A stretch of 64,000 nucleotides of DNA from the NCBI GenBank assembly GCA_021732525.1, contig JAKFUU010000040.1, forward strand, positions 62,001 through 126,000, written 5' to 3'. The position numbers were made by a program, and so were the translations under genes. The number at the start of each line of letters is the position of its first letter. Position 1 is the first letter of the stretch. Shown here in pieces: positions 37,163-46,333 of this stretch. The notes below the pieces were generated by a model. That model saw only the letters and a list, made by a program, of their open reading frames with translations. It was not told the origin of the DNA and made no database searches. Origin of the DNA: Sphingomonadaceae bacterium. Lineage in GTDB: Bacteria; Pseudomonadota; Alphaproteobacteria; Sphingomonadales; Sphingomonadaceae.

Positions 37163-37444
37163 ATGGCAATGCTTGCTGCTCTATTGTTCATCGTCGCTCT
37201 TGCGGCATCTTTGCTAAGCATTTTTGGCGGTATTGCGCAGAATATGCCGCGGATACGCGCCGTAATCGAGCATCGGGATAACAACCAACGACCGGCACGC
37301 ATGATCATCGCAATGCCACCGCGATATTCGGATTATACGCCCGTAATACCAATTCGGCAGTATCATCGGCCTGTAATGGGGTTGAAGGCACCGTCTTTTC
37401 AAAAAGCGGCACTATCTGTTCCGCACCACCAAATGGCCGCTTAA
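37163..37444 (+). CDS. Small membrane protein, unknown function
   Basis: A 93-residue frame with start ATG at 37163, preceded by AAAGGA (37149-37154). One N-terminal hydrophobic helix (MLAALLFIVALAASLLSIFG) is followed by a basic, Pro- and Arg-rich tail. No family is recognised. It is divergent from rpsB and convergent with HU. An in-frame ATG at 37052 would add an unhelpful extension. The helix and Shine-Dalgarno support it moderately. Confidence 0.5.
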   Translation: MAMLAALLFIVALAASLLSIFGGIAQNMPRIRAVIEHRDNNQRPARMIIAMPPRYSDYTPVIPIRQYHRPVMGLKAPSFQKAALSVPHHQMAA

Positions 37445-37504
37445 TTTTTGCGTTAAAGCAAGTTGCAGTGAATACGAATCGTCGTTGCGAGGAGCGCCAC
37501 AAGC

Positions 37505-37533
37505 AAAAAAGGCCGCCCTTATCGGACAGCCTT
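37505..37533 (-). terminator. Intrinsic terminator of the HU gene
   Basis: On the minus strand AAGGCTGTCC pairs with the following AGGGCGGCCTT (about 10 bp with two G-T pairs) and ends in six T. It lies about 105 bp after the hup stop. Confidence 0.65.
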
Positions 37534-37637
37534 TCTGGAAATTCACAATAGCGGGAAAAACCCTTAAAATATAATATTAGACTCTGTTTTCCGCGATTTC
37601 CGAGCCGTTCGGTGTTTCCACCTCACTCGAAATCGCT

Positions 37638-37910
37638 CTAGTTTACGGCATCCTTAAGCGCCTTACCGGCTTTAAACTTGGGTTGTTTTGATGCTTTTAT
37701 CGTCATCGGCTCACCGGTACGCGGGTTACGGCCGGTCGATGCCTTACGGTGCGCAACCGCAAAGGTTCCAAAACCGACGAGACGAACGTCACCACCGGAT
37801 TTCAATGCACCGGTGATTGCGTCAAATGTGGCTTCAACGGCTTTTGCCGTATCGGCTTTCGTAAGACCGCTTGCTTCAGCTACAGCATTTACGAGATCTT
37901 GCTTATTCAT
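37638..37910 (-). CDS. hupB: DNA-binding protein HU
   Basis: A 90-residue nucleoid protein. MNKQDLVNAVAEASGL begins it, FGTFAVAHRKASTGRNPRTG forms the DNA-contact arm, and FKAGKALKDAV ends it, all as in HU-beta. Acts as a dimer compacting and bending DNA. It has its own promoter (37972-37999) and terminator and is not in an operon with lon. The symbol is by similarity; alpha or beta subtype is not certain. Confidence 0.93.
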   Translation of the reverse strand: MNKQDLVNAVAEASGLTKADTAKAVEATFDAITGALKSGGDVRLVGFGTFAVAHRKASTGRNPRTGEPMTIKASKQPKFKAGKALKDAVN

Positions 37911-38226
37911 TGTGGGTACCCCCTCTTAGAGATTGTTTTATATTGATGAATCGCGGCCAAGCCGGTGAGCGATAATGGCTAGAATTGCACTCGTGTCAAA
38001 GGAAAAACCCGGCAAAACCGCCGATTTCTGGGGAAAAATGCACATTTCATCTCAATTTTGGACCGAATATCGCCCATTTTGTCAGTTGGCACCGATGATT
38101 GTGATCAAATCTGTTTTTCATTCTCCCTTTATTTGATAGGCAATATGTGGGCTTGAACGCAAAAATTACGCTTCATCCAACCATCAAATAATCGAAAAAT
38201 ACTTAAGCTCATTTGCCTCCAATGAT
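37911..38226. other. 316-bp intergenic region between HU and lon
   Basis: Holds the HU promoter near 37972-37999. No further gene, tRNA or clear terminator for lon was seen in it. Confidence 0.6.
37972..37999 (-). promoter_or_regulatory. Sigma70-type promoter of HU
   Basis: On the minus strand TTGACA (37994-37999) and CATTAT (37972-37977) are separated by 16 bp, leaving a leader of about 55 nt before the HU ATG. Confidence 0.55.
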
Positions 38227-40626
38227 TCAATGAGTCACCGCATTACCCGCTTCACTGCTATGACCCGCCGGTAACAGCGCCGCCAATTCATCGGCTTCGC
38301 TCCACTCGACCGGACAAAGCGGCTCGGTCAAAGCGCGTGCCAAAACTTGGTCGACATGACTGACTGGAATTATTTCCAGGCCTTGCTTGATATTGTCCGG
38401 AATTTCGATCAAATCTTTTTCATTCTCTTGCGGGATCAAAACGACCTTAATTCCGCCGCGTAAGGCCGCCAATAACTTCTCCTTCAATCCACCAATCGGC
38501 AAGACCCGGCCCCGCAAAGTAACCTCTCCGGTCATTGCGACTTCGCGGTTCACCGATATTCCAGTCAGGGTTGAAACAATCGCAGTCACCATACCGATGC
38601 CCGCGGACGGTCCATCCTTGGGCACCGCGCCCTCGGGCAAATGAATATGAATGTCTTTGCGCGCGAACAGGCTTGGTTTGATACCATAGCTGGGCGCCCG
38701 TGCCTTCACATAGGATAGCGCGGCTTGCACCGATTCCCCCATCACTTCGCCAAGCTTTCCCGTCGTGCGAATTTGGCCCTTGCCCGGAACCGTCACGGCT
38801 TCAATGGTTAGAAGTTCGCCGCCAACCTGCGTCCAAGCCAGCCCGGTAACCGCGCCGATCTGATTTTCCTCTTCGCTAACGCCATGGGTGAATTTTCGAA
38901 CGCCCGAAAATTCGGCCAGATTTTCCGGCGTAACGGTAACGCTACGAACCTTACCCTCCAATATCCGGCGCAGCGATTTGCGCGCGATTTTGGCAATTTC
39001 GCGCTCCAATGTCCGCACGCCGGCTTCGCGCGTATAATAGCGGATAAGATCGCGCAAAGCGTCACCGGTAAGCGAAAATTCCTCCATGCGCAATCCATGC
39101 GCCTCGATCTGTTTGTCTAGCAAATGCCGCTTGGCGATCTCCAGCTTTTCATCTTCGCTATAGCCTTCGAGCCGGATGATCTCCATCCGGTCGAGCAACG
39201 CCTGCGGCAAATTCATGCTGTTCGCGGTTGTGACGAACATGACATCGGACAGATCAAGATCTACTTCGAGATAATGATCGTTAAATTTGTTATTTTGTTC
39301 CGGATCAAGCACCTCCAGCAAGGCAGAGGCCGGATCGCCGCGAAAATCCTGACCAATCTTGTCAATCTCGTCGAGCAGGATCAACGGATTCATCGTACCT
39401 GCTTTTTTCAAATTACTGGCAATTTTGCCCGGCATAGAGCCGATATAGGTGCGGCGATGACCGCGAATTTCGGCCTCGTCGCGCATCCCGCCCAGCGATT
39501 GGCGAATAAATTCGCGTCCGCAGGCTTTGGCGATTGAGCGGCCAAGCGAGGTTTTCCCCACGCCAGGAGGGCCGACCAGGCACAATATCGGCCCTTTCAA
39601 CTTATTGGTCCGCGCTTGCACACCCAGATACTCCACGATCCGATCCTTCACCTTCTCCAAAGCAAAATGGTCGGCATCAAGCACCTCCTGCGCCTTTGCG
39701 ATATCGCGTTTGAGCTTCGACTTTTTGCCCCAAGGAACGCCGAGCAAAGCATCTAAATAATTGCGAATAACCGTTGCTTCGGCGGACATAGGCGCCATCG
39801 AACGCAGCTTTTTCAATTCGGCCTGCGCCTTGTTTTTTGCCTCTTTACTAAGCTTAATTGTGTCGATTTTCGTTTGCAATTCGGCCAGCTCATCCCCGCT
39901 CTCGCCGTCGTCATTGCCCAGCTCGCGTTGAATCGCTTTCATTTGTTCGTTAAGATAATATTCGCGCTGGGTTTTTTCCATCTGCCGTTTCACCCGGCCG
40001 CGAATCTTTTTTTCGACCTGCAAAACGCCAAGCTCGCCCTCCATAAAGGCGAAGGCCATTTCCAAACGGCGCAATGGGTTTTTCTCGGTCAACAGAGACT
40101 GTTTATCGGACACTTTCAGACTGATGCTACCTGCGACCGCATCTGCCAAAGCCGACGCCGAAGTGATTTCGCCCAATTGTACCGATGTTTCTGCCGGCAT
40201 TTTCTTGTTGAGTTTCGAATAATTTTCAAACTGTTCAACGATCGAGCGCATAAGTGCGGCGGCTTCCGGCCCCTCAATTTGCGGCTCTTCCATGATCGCA
40301 ACCGATGCTTCGACATAATCATTGTCTAGCGTTGTCAACTTTGCCAGCTGAGCCCTTTTTTGCCCTTCAACCAGCACGCGAACCGTGCCATCGGGCAATT
40401 TGAGCATTTGCATGATCGTCGCGGTAACGCCAATATCATAGAGATCATCTTGTTCAGGGTCATCTTCCGCAGGGTCAAGCTGCGCCACCAAAAAAATCTC
40501 TTTGTCCGCCGCCATCGCTTTTTCGAGCGCAACCACCGATTTATCCCGCCCAACAAACAAAGGCACGATCATGCCAGGGAAAACAACAATATCGCGCAGC
40601 GGCAATAACGGAAAATTCTGTTCCAT
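38227..40626 (-). CDS. lon: ATP-dependent protease Lon
   Basis: A 799-residue cytoplasmic AAA+ serine protease. The N-terminal LON substrate domain (PLLPLRDIVVFPGMIVPLFVGR), Walker A GPPGVGKTSLG, Walker B LILLDEIDKI, and the Ser-Lys proteolytic pair in PKDGPSAGIGM and RGRVLPIGGLKEK are in order. Length fits. It degrades misfolded and regulatory proteins. A heat-shock-type promoter is present upstream (40698-40724). Confidence 0.97.
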   Translation of the reverse strand: MEQNFPLLPLRDIVVFPGMIVPLFVGRDKSVVALEKAMAADKEIFLVAQLDPAEDDPEQDDLYDIGVTATIMQMLKLPDGTVRVLVEGQKRAQLAKLTTLDNDYVEASVAIMEEPQIEGPEAAALMRSIVEQFENYSKLNKKMPAETSVQLGEITSASALADAVAGSISLKVSDKQSLLTEKNPLRRLEMAFAFMEGELGVLQVEKKIRGRVKRQMEKTQREYYLNEQMKAIQRELGNDDGESGDELAELQTKIDTIKLSKEAKNKAQAELKKLRSMAPMSAEATVIRNYLDALLGVPWGKKSKLKRDIAKAQEVLDADHFALEKVKDRIVEYLGVQARTNKLKGPILCLVGPPGVGKTSLGRSIAKACGREFIRQSLGGMRDEAEIRGHRRTYIGSMPGKIASNLKKAGTMNPLILLDEIDKIGQDFRGDPASALLEVLDPEQNNKFNDHYLEVDLDLSDVMFVTTANSMNLPQALLDRMEIIRLEGYSEDEKLEIAKRHLLDKQIEAHGLRMEEFSLTGDALRDLIRYYTREAGVRTLEREIAKIARKSLRRILEGKVRSVTVTPENLAEFSGVRKFTHGVSEEENQIGAVTGLAWTQVGGELLTIEAVTVPGKGQIRTTGKLGEVMGESVQAALSYVKARAPSYGIKPSLFARKDIHIHLPEGAVPKDGPSAGIGMVTAIVSTLTGISVNREVAMTGEVTLRGRVLPIGGLKEKLLAALRGGIKVVLIPQENEKDLIEIPDNIKQGLEIIPVSHVDQVLARALTEPLCPVEWSEADELAALLPAGHSSEAGNAVTH

Positions 40627-40697
40627 AAAAACTCCTGTTGGCGGCGGCGGTCAAATGCCGCAGCGGGCCGTGAGCGCAAACGCCTATCAATCCGTCA

Positions 40698-40724
40698 ATA
40701 TGTGGCTATTGCGTTGGCTTTCAA
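40698..40724 (-). promoter_or_regulatory. Sigma32 (RpoH)-type promoter of lon
   Basis: On the minus strand TTGAAA (40719-40724) and CCACATAT (40698-40705) are 13 bp apart, close to the heat-shock consensus CTTGAAA-N11-15-CCCCATNT. It lies about 70 bp before the lon ATG. Confidence 0.65.
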
Positions 40725-40766
40725 TGCCAAAGCGGCTCGATATCCCAATTAGTTGGGGAAAAATGA

Positions 40767-41102
40767 TCAAAAAGGCAGTTTGAAACCCGCCGGTAGAGGC
40801 AGGCCGCTGGTCATCTTGCCCATTTCCGCATTGCTGGCCGCATCCGCTTTTTCGCGCGCATCGTTAAATGCCGCCACGATCAGGTCTTCTAGCATCTGTT
40901 TATCCGACGGCACGATCAAGCTATCATCCAATGCGATCCCCATGATCCTGCCCTTTGCCGACGCGCGCACCTTTACCAGGCCGCCGCCCGATTGCCCCTC
41001 CACCTCTATAGTATCCAGTTTGCTTTGCGCTTCTTCCATTTGTTTTTGGATATTTTGCGCTGCGTCCTGCGCTGCCTTTATCATTTCTTCCATGCTTTTC
41101 AT
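40767..41102 (-). CDS. ybaB: YbaB/EbfC nucleoid-associated protein
   Basis: A 111-residue protein. MKSMEEMIKAAQDAAQNIQKQ is the family's helical start, and EGQSGGGLVKVRASAKG is the core strand. It binds DNA as a dimer. Its start overlaps the dnaX stop by 4 nt, the common dnaX-ybaB pair; recR, often third, is not next. Confidence 0.92.
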   Translation of the reverse strand: MKSMEEMIKAAQDAAQNIQKQMEEAQSKLDTIEVEGQSGGGLVKVRASAKGRIMGIALDDSLIVPSDKQMLEDLIVAAFNDAREKADAASNAEMGKMTSGLPLPAGFKLPF

Positions 41103-42832
41103 GCGTTAGCGCTCCGTTTATCGTCTATTTGCAGCTCTGCTTCGGGAAAGGCCGCGAAGGCCGCCTTAACCAGCGGCGATTCCATGATCGCCCGTTTGTT
41201 CGTATCATCCTTTGCCTGCTCCACTTCGCTAAGCGTCGGCGCCGCATCACCGCCACTGCGCTCCTCCAATTGCCATTTTTCGCCGGTCACTTTATGCAAG
41301 GCGTCGCGTAATTCCTGCTCAAAACCGGGCAAAGTCTGGGCGGATAGCTGATAGACAAGACGGGGCGGCGCATATTCCACCAGCCGCATCACATCGCGCA
41401 AGGTCGCCTCCAAATTGACAAAATGAGCGCCGCCGAGCGCATCAATCAACGCCGAAAAATCGTGCGGAATGCGGCTCATTTCTTCTGCCGCCTGTGCCTG
41501 CGGTATCGTCGCAGAAGCGCCCGGTTGATGCGGCGTTGCTGCATTCGGCGCAGCATCCACCGTGCCAGCCCGTTCGATCAACCGCGCCAGATCGCCGGGA
41601 TCGGGCATGTTCGCCCCATGCGCAACGCGCAGCAAGGCCATATCGCTGGCTTCCAATGGCATCGCCGCCCGTGCAACCTCGTCATGCCCTTTCAGCAGCA
41701 ATTGCCAAAGCCGGTGCAGCGCCGGAAAAGAAAGCCGGTCGCCAAAATCATCGACAATTTGCTGGGCAGATGCGCCGAGCGCGGGATCGTGCGGCGCGCC
41801 GATTTTTGATAAGGTCAGCCGGTGGGTTTCCGATAGCAGGCCCGATAGCATCGCCAACGGCTCCACGCCCAGCCGATATTGAGACCGCGCTTCGGCCAGC
41901 ATCGCCGGCGCATCGCCCGTCAAAAGCAAGCCAAACAAGCGCCGGACCGCGCCGCGATCGGCAAGCCCCAGCATATCGCGCACTTGCTGCGCGGTAACCG
42001 TGCCGTCGCCGTCCAAATCGGCATGGGAAATCGCTTGATCCAGAATCGATTGCCCATCGCGCGCCGAACCCTCGGCGGCCTGCGCGATTAAAGTCAACGC
42101 CTCATCCTCCGCCTGAACGCCCTCCTTATCGCAAATCATGCGGAAATTTTCAGCAAGCAATTGCGGCGTAATTCGTTTCAAATCGAATCGCTGACACCGC
42201 GACAGGACGGTGATCGGCACCTTATTGACTTCGGTGGTGGCAAATAGAAATTTCACATGCGGCGGCGGTTCTTCCAGCGTTTTCAACAGCGCATTAAAGG
42301 CGTTTTTCGACAGCATGTGGACTTCATCGATGATATATATCTTGTAACGCGCCGATACGGCGGAATAACGCACCGCATCGATAATCTCGCGCACGTCATC
42401 GACGCCCGTATTGCTCGCCGCGTCCATTTCGATAACGTCGATATGACGCCCATCGGCAATGGCGATGCACGGCTCACAAACACCGCAAGGCGAAATTGTC
42501 GGGCCGCCCTGCCCATCAACTCCGATGCAATTGAGCGCTTTTGCAATCAACCGCGCGGTTGATGTTTTGCCAACACCGCGCACACCCGTCATCAAGAAAG
42601 CATGCGCCAGCCGGTCGCGCTTAATCGCATTGCCCAGCGTTTGGACCATGGCATCTTGCCCGATAAGCTCGGCAAAGGTTTGCGGCCGGTATTTGCGCGC
42701 CAAAACGCGGTAAGCGCCATCCGGCACCTTGGCGGGCGCGGGCTTTGGCGCATCGGCCAAGCCAAGGCCCAATGCGTCATCGGGCATGTCTGGATCACGC
42801 GCGGGCGGAGAAGGTTGGTTAGAATCACTCAT
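41099..42832 (-). CDS. dnaX: DNA polymerase III subunit gamma/tau
   Basis: A 577-residue clamp-loader ATPase. Walker A GVRGVGKTSTARLIAKAL, a four-Cys zinc site (C..PCGVCEPC), Walker B-type IIDEVHMLS, the sensor SRCQRFDL and C-terminal tau-like domains are present. An N-terminal 45-residue extension precedes the usual YRVLARKYRPQTF start, as in other alphaproteobacteria. SRP RNA lies just upstream. Confidence 0.96.
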   Translation of the reverse strand: MSDSNQPSPPARDPDMPDDALGLGLADAPKPAPAKVPDGAYRVLARKYRPQTFAELIGQDAMVQTLGNAIKRDRLAHAFLMTGVRGVGKTSTARLIAKALNCIGVDGQGGPTISPCGVCEPCIAIADGRHIDVIEMDAASNTGVDDVREIIDAVRYSAVSARYKIYIIDEVHMLSKNAFNALLKTLEEPPPHVKFLFATTEVNKVPITVLSRCQRFDLKRITPQLLAENFRMICDKEGVQAEDEALTLIAQAAEGSARDGQSILDQAISHADLDGDGTVTAQQVRDMLGLADRGAVRRLFGLLLTGDAPAMLAEARSQYRLGVEPLAMLSGLLSETHRLTLSKIGAPHDPALGASAQQIVDDFGDRLSFPALHRLWQLLLKGHDEVARAAMPLEASDMALLRVAHGANMPDPGDLARLIERAGTVDAAPNAATPHQPGASATIPQAQAAEEMSRIPHDFSALIDALGGAHFVNLEATLRDVMRLVEYAPPRLVYQLSAQTLPGFEQELRDALHKVTGEKWQLEERSGGDAAPTLSEVEQAKDDTNKRAIMESPLVKAAFAAFPEAELQIDDKRSANA

Positions 42833-42950
42833 ATATGAAATTATGATAGAAGGATATCCGCCGATTGTCGAAGGCGGCGCGCCGTAATTAGCGTAATAAT
42901 TCAGGAAACCTAGCTTTAGGCGCCGTTAACCCGCAGCCGGGCTGCTAAAT

Positions 42951-43040
42951 AGGAGCCGGACGACCCGCAGCGAATACGTTGTGGCTGCTTCCGTCAGGAT
43001 CTGACCAGATTGGCGCCTGCCACGTCCATCCGACTCCCGG
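42951..43040 (-). ncRNA. ffs: Signal recognition particle RNA, small type
   Basis: A hairpin of about 90 nt, edges approximate. The conserved helix 8 core reads CTGGTCAGATCC, then tetraloop TGAC (the URRC class instead of GGAA), then GGAAGCAGCC. Outer strands GGGAGTCGGATGGAC and GTCGTCCGGCTCCT pair over about 13 bp. Position next to dnaX is usual in alphaproteobacteria. Possible promoter: TTGCAT (43070-43075) and TATGCA (43045-43050) 19 bp apart. The RNA binds Ffh and guides membrane-protein translation. Confidence 0.88.
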
Positions 43041-43114
43041 TGATGCATATGGCGATGGCTTCAGAAAAATGCAAGCCCAGCGGCGGTGCAGCCCGCTGGA
43101 CACCTCCATTAACC

Positions 43115-43205
43115 GTCATTGCGAAGCCGCATCGCAGCTGAAGCAATCCAGAGAGTATCGGAACTGCGTCATTTCCTGGATTGCCGCGCTTCGCTCGCAA
43201 TGACA
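43115..43205. repeat. Intergenic inverted repeat
   Basis: GTCATTGCGA...GAAGCAATCCAG (43115-43151) is mirrored by CTGGATTGC...TCGCAATGAC (43177-43205), with the arms inverted around a 25-bp centre. It could fold as one hairpin at RNA level. Lies between SRP RNA and the PilZ gene. Confidence 0.8.
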
Positions 43206-43332
43206 GATTAGGGTTAATAGAGGTGCCCAGCTCCCCAAAAAAATGAAGGTTAATATTCATTTGAGGATAAGTTAAAACTTGGATTTTACCGTGATTGATT
43301 AGACGGAATTTTCCAAATATGGAGATTGTCCA

Positions 43333-43722
43333 ATGACCCTAACCAATCAATCGATAAATCGGATGGCTCAATCCGGCACCGAGCTACAAGCAGCGCCGCT
43401 TTTGAACTATGCCGAAGCGGCATTGGAAGATCGATCGGCACCGCGCATAAAATTGCGCATTCCGGCGATGCTCCGGCCGTCGGGGTTCAAGGGATTTAGC
43501 GTGATCGTAAAAGATCTGTCGCTATCCGGATTTGCGGCCGAAGCACTCACCGGCATGAAAGCGGGCACGCGGGTTTTTATTACCATGCCCGGCCTATCCG
43601 CGCTGGAGGCCGAAATTGCGTGGAATGACGGCACGATGATCGGCTGTTCCTTCCAAAATCTGCTCAATCAAGCCGTTCTTAGTTCGATCCTGTGCCGTTA
43701 TTCAGAGGTTGAAGGCATGTAA
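43333..43722 (+). CDS. PilZ domain protein, predicted c-di-GMP receptor
   Basis: A 129-residue soluble protein. The two c-di-GMP-binding motifs of PilZ are visible: RxxxR as RSAPR (about 34-38) and DxSxxG as DLSLSGF (about 62-68). The rest is beta-barrel-like. An N-terminal 30-residue polar segment precedes it. GGAG at 43320-43323 supports the start. It is a possible receptor for the c-di-GMP enzymes at 0.9-8.3 kb, but distance in the window is no proof of a link. Confidence 0.88.
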   Translation: MTLTNQSINRMAQSGTELQAAPLLNYAEAALEDRSAPRIKLRIPAMLRPSGFKGFSVIVKDLSLSGFAAEALTGMKAGTRVFITMPGLSALEAEIAWNDGTMIGCSFQNLLNQAVLSSILCRYSEVEGM

Positions 43723-43744
43723 AGCGCGGGGAGGAATGCCCCAC

Positions 43745-44941
43745 TCACCGCGTTTTCGCTTCCGCATCCACAGCAGCTTGGACCGAGCGATAAAACTCCT
43801 CTCGTTGCCGGCCCACGCCGTCCGGGTCTGTTGCTTTGGGCCAGTTGCTGTTGGATGCGATAACCAATTTGCGTTTCGGATCGATGAATATCCCCTGCCC
43901 GAATATCCCCTGCGCCGCAAAAGCACCGTCATCATAGGTCCACCATTGATAGCCATAACCCTTGCCGGCAATACCAATATCGGCTTGTTTGCTGGTCGCC
44001 GGCGCAAGCCAATCCGCCGGTAATAGGGGTTTGCCGTCCACCATCGCCCCGCCCCGGACAAATTCACCAAAGCGCGCGAAATCGCGCGTCGAGGCTTGAA
44101 TACAACATCCGCTAATCTCATGACCGGTCGCTCCCAAAAGCCAGCTCGCATCTTGTTCCATGCCATAGGGTGCCCAGATTTTTTCGGATAGATATTGCGA
44201 TAGGGTCTTGCCCACCGCGCTGCTGACGAGGACGCCGATCAAATTTGTCTCGCCGGTTTTATAAACCCATTTGGTTCCGGCGGGTGCCTCGCGTGGCAGC
44301 TTGCGCATATAGCTTACGGTGACATCGACGCCTTTTTCCGCCTTATGTTCGTTAAAGCGTGCAACATCGCTATTTTTATCCTCATAATCCTCGTTCCAGC
44401 GCACACCTGATGTCATTGTCAGCAATTGTTTGATCGAGACATCATCATAAGCCGAACCTTTAAGATCGGGGATATAGGCCGAAACCTTGTCATCGATGCT
44501 TTTGATATGGCCATCCTTGATTGCCGCGCCGACCAACGTCGAGGTAAAAGACTTGGCCACCGAAAAACTGGTCCATTTGCCCTGCGCATTGAAATCAAGC
44601 CCGTATTTTTCCAGCCGGATTTTACCGTCCTGCACAATCACCAGCCCCGCCGTTCGCTGCGCCTTCATATAAGCATCAACATTGGTCGCTATTTTCAGCG
44701 GCGCGCCGGTTGGCAAGGCGTGAACATTATCGCCCGCATCGATGATATTGACCTTGGCCAGCGCCGGAAGCTTATCAAGGGCGCGAAAAGCGGCATCGCG
44801 CTGCGGAATGCTCCAAAATAGCACGTTACGATCCGTCGGCAGATGAGCAATGAGAGCGCGTGTGTCTTTGTCGGCGGAAAAGTAAGTAATGCCAAGCACC
44901 GCTGCGATCAAAGCGATGAAACCCAATATCCATTTCCACAT
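43745..44941 (-). CDS. Serine hydrolase of the beta-lactamase/penicillin-binding (class C-like) family
   Basis: A 398-residue membrane-anchored periplasmic enzyme. One N-terminal helix (MWKWILGFIALIAAVLGI), then SVAK (Ser127, Lys130) as the SxxK nucleophile motif and WVYKTGETNLIG in place of the second motif. The third KTG-like motif is not clear. This family includes esterases and D-aminopeptidases, so a lactam role is not assumed. ATG at 44941 with GGGGAGG upstream is preferred over the upstream in-frame ATG at 44956. Confidence 0.85.
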   Translation of the reverse strand: MWKWILGFIALIAAVLGITYFSADKDTRALIAHLPTDRNVLFWSIPQRDAAFRALDKLPALAKVNIIDAGDNVHALPTGAPLKIATNVDAYMKAQRTAGLVIVQDGKIRLEKYGLDFNAQGKWTSFSVAKSFTSTLVGAAIKDGHIKSIDDKVSAYIPDLKGSAYDDVSIKQLLTMTSGVRWNEDYEDKNSDVARFNEHKAEKGVDVTVSYMRKLPREAPAGTKWVYKTGETNLIGVLVSSAVGKTLSQYLSEKIWAPYGMEQDASWLLGATGHEISGCCIQASTRDFARFGEFVRGGAMVDGKPLLPADWLAPATSKQADIGIAGKGYGYQWWTYDDGAFAAQGIFGQGIFIDPKRKLVIASNSNWPKATDPDGVGRQREEFYRSVQAAVDAEAKTR

Positions 44942-44980
44942 GCCATTCCTCCCCATCCTACGCGCTATTTTTCGCCAAAG

Positions 44981-46264
44981 TCATATGTTTTTTAACAAAG
45001 TCACTTGGGTCACATTAATGCCGCCGCCGCGAAATCCGCCCTCACAATACATCAAATAGAAGCGCCATAAATCAATAAATTTCTGGTCAAATTTTGCGGG
45101 CAGATGGCCATCCTTCACGATCGTTTCAAAATTCGCGCGCCAACGGCGCAGCGTTTCAGCATAATGCAGCCCGAAATCCTGCTGATCCTGCCATATTAAC
45201 CCGCGCGCTTCGGCAAGGGCGCGAAAACGGCTTTCCGAAAGCAGCATCCCGCCGGGAAAAATATACCGCTGAATAAAATCGACATTTTTTGCGTATAGTT
45301 CGAATATGTCATCTTCGATACGGATATATTGGATCGCGGCGCGGCCGCCCGCTTTCAAATTTCGATCGATGCAATCAAGGTACGATGGCCAATATTCCTG
45401 CCCCACCGCTTCGACCATTTCCACGCTGACGATGGCGTCATAGGCTCCGTCAACGTCGCGGTAATCGGTGATTGTTACCGCCGTTTTTTTGCCAAAAGGC
45501 GCCAACCGCTGGTCCGCATAAGCCTTTTGCTCCTGCGACAGCGTGATGCCATGATAGTCAATTTTATGCCGCTGCACGGCAAGCTCAGCCAACCCGCCCC
45601 AGCCGCAGCCAATTTCCAGCAAGCTTTCGCCGTCTTTCAAATTGAGCCGTTCCAACATGCGTGCATTTTTCCGATGCTGCGCGGCGGCCAATTCGTCACC
45701 GCCCATCGCCGCCTCATCAAACAGTGCGCTGGAATAAGTCATGGTTTCATCGAGCCAGGCGGCGTAAAAATCATTGCCCAGATCATAGTGAAATTCAATA
45801 TTGCGCCGCGCGCCGGCGCGGCTGTTGCGGCGAAGCCGGTGCAGCATGCGGCCCGCCCACCGCATGAATGGCGATGGCCGCGCGGCATTGCCCAAGCTTA
45901 CCCGGTTTAGCACAAACAGGCTGAATATCTGCACCGGATCGGGGCTTTCCCATTCGCCCTTTACCCAGCCTTCATATAGGCCAACCGACCCGCTCCATCC
46001 GATCCGCGCCAATGCCCGCCAATGCCGGATATGTATCGCCGCTTGCGGGCCATCTGCGCGGCCACCGAGGATCCGAAAACTGCCGCCGGGCAGATGCACT
46101 TCAATCTGCCCCACCCGCAAACCCGCATCCATACGGTCGAGCAATTTATGCAATCGCCGCATCATGATCGACGATAAAAAGCCGCCATTACCTCGCGAGC
46201 CCAAGCTCCGATCGGTGAAATGACGGCTTTTATCTGTGCCGGTATCTATGCCTGGCGCGTTCAT
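44981..46264 (-). CDS. Cyclopropane-fatty-acyl-phospholipid synthase family SAM methyltransferase
   Basis: A 427-residue enzyme. After a basic 60-residue N-terminal lipid-binding part, the SAM-binding LLEIGCGWGGLAELA and the later EMVEAVGQEYWPSYL and YIFPGG stretches identify a Cfa-type methyltransferase that modifies unsaturated phospholipid acyl chains. Whether it makes cyclopropane rings or another methylation cannot be told. It starts 39 nt before the downstream serine hydrolase on the same strand. Confidence 0.88.
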   Translation of the reverse strand: MNAPGIDTGTDKSRHFTDRSLGSRGNGGFLSSIMMRRLHKLLDRMDAGLRVGQIEVHLPGGSFRILGGRADGPQAAIHIRHWRALARIGWSGSVGLYEGWVKGEWESPDPVQIFSLFVLNRVSLGNAARPSPFMRWAGRMLHRLRRNSRAGARRNIEFHYDLGNDFYAAWLDETMTYSSALFDEAAMGGDELAAAQHRKNARMLERLNLKDGESLLEIGCGWGGLAELAVQRHKIDYHGITLSQEQKAYADQRLAPFGKKTAVTITDYRDVDGAYDAIVSVEMVEAVGQEYWPSYLDCIDRNLKAGGRAAIQYIRIEDDIFELYAKNVDFIQRYIFPGGMLLSESRFRALAEARGLIWQDQQDFGLHYAETLRRWRANFETIVKDGHLPAKFDQKFIDLWRFYLMYCEGGFRGGGINVTQVTLLKNI

Positions 46265-46333
46265 GCGGCAAGCCTATGCCGCAGCATTTTTGGTGATGCA
46301 ATCGCTGTCACCATTACCGCTGCAAAACATATG

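Noticed and set aside
37481-37500. GTCGTTGCGAGGAGCGCCAC as a further copy of the 43.1-kb intergenic repeat
   Set aside because: Only about half of one arm is similar and no partner arm is seen, so similarity may be chance.
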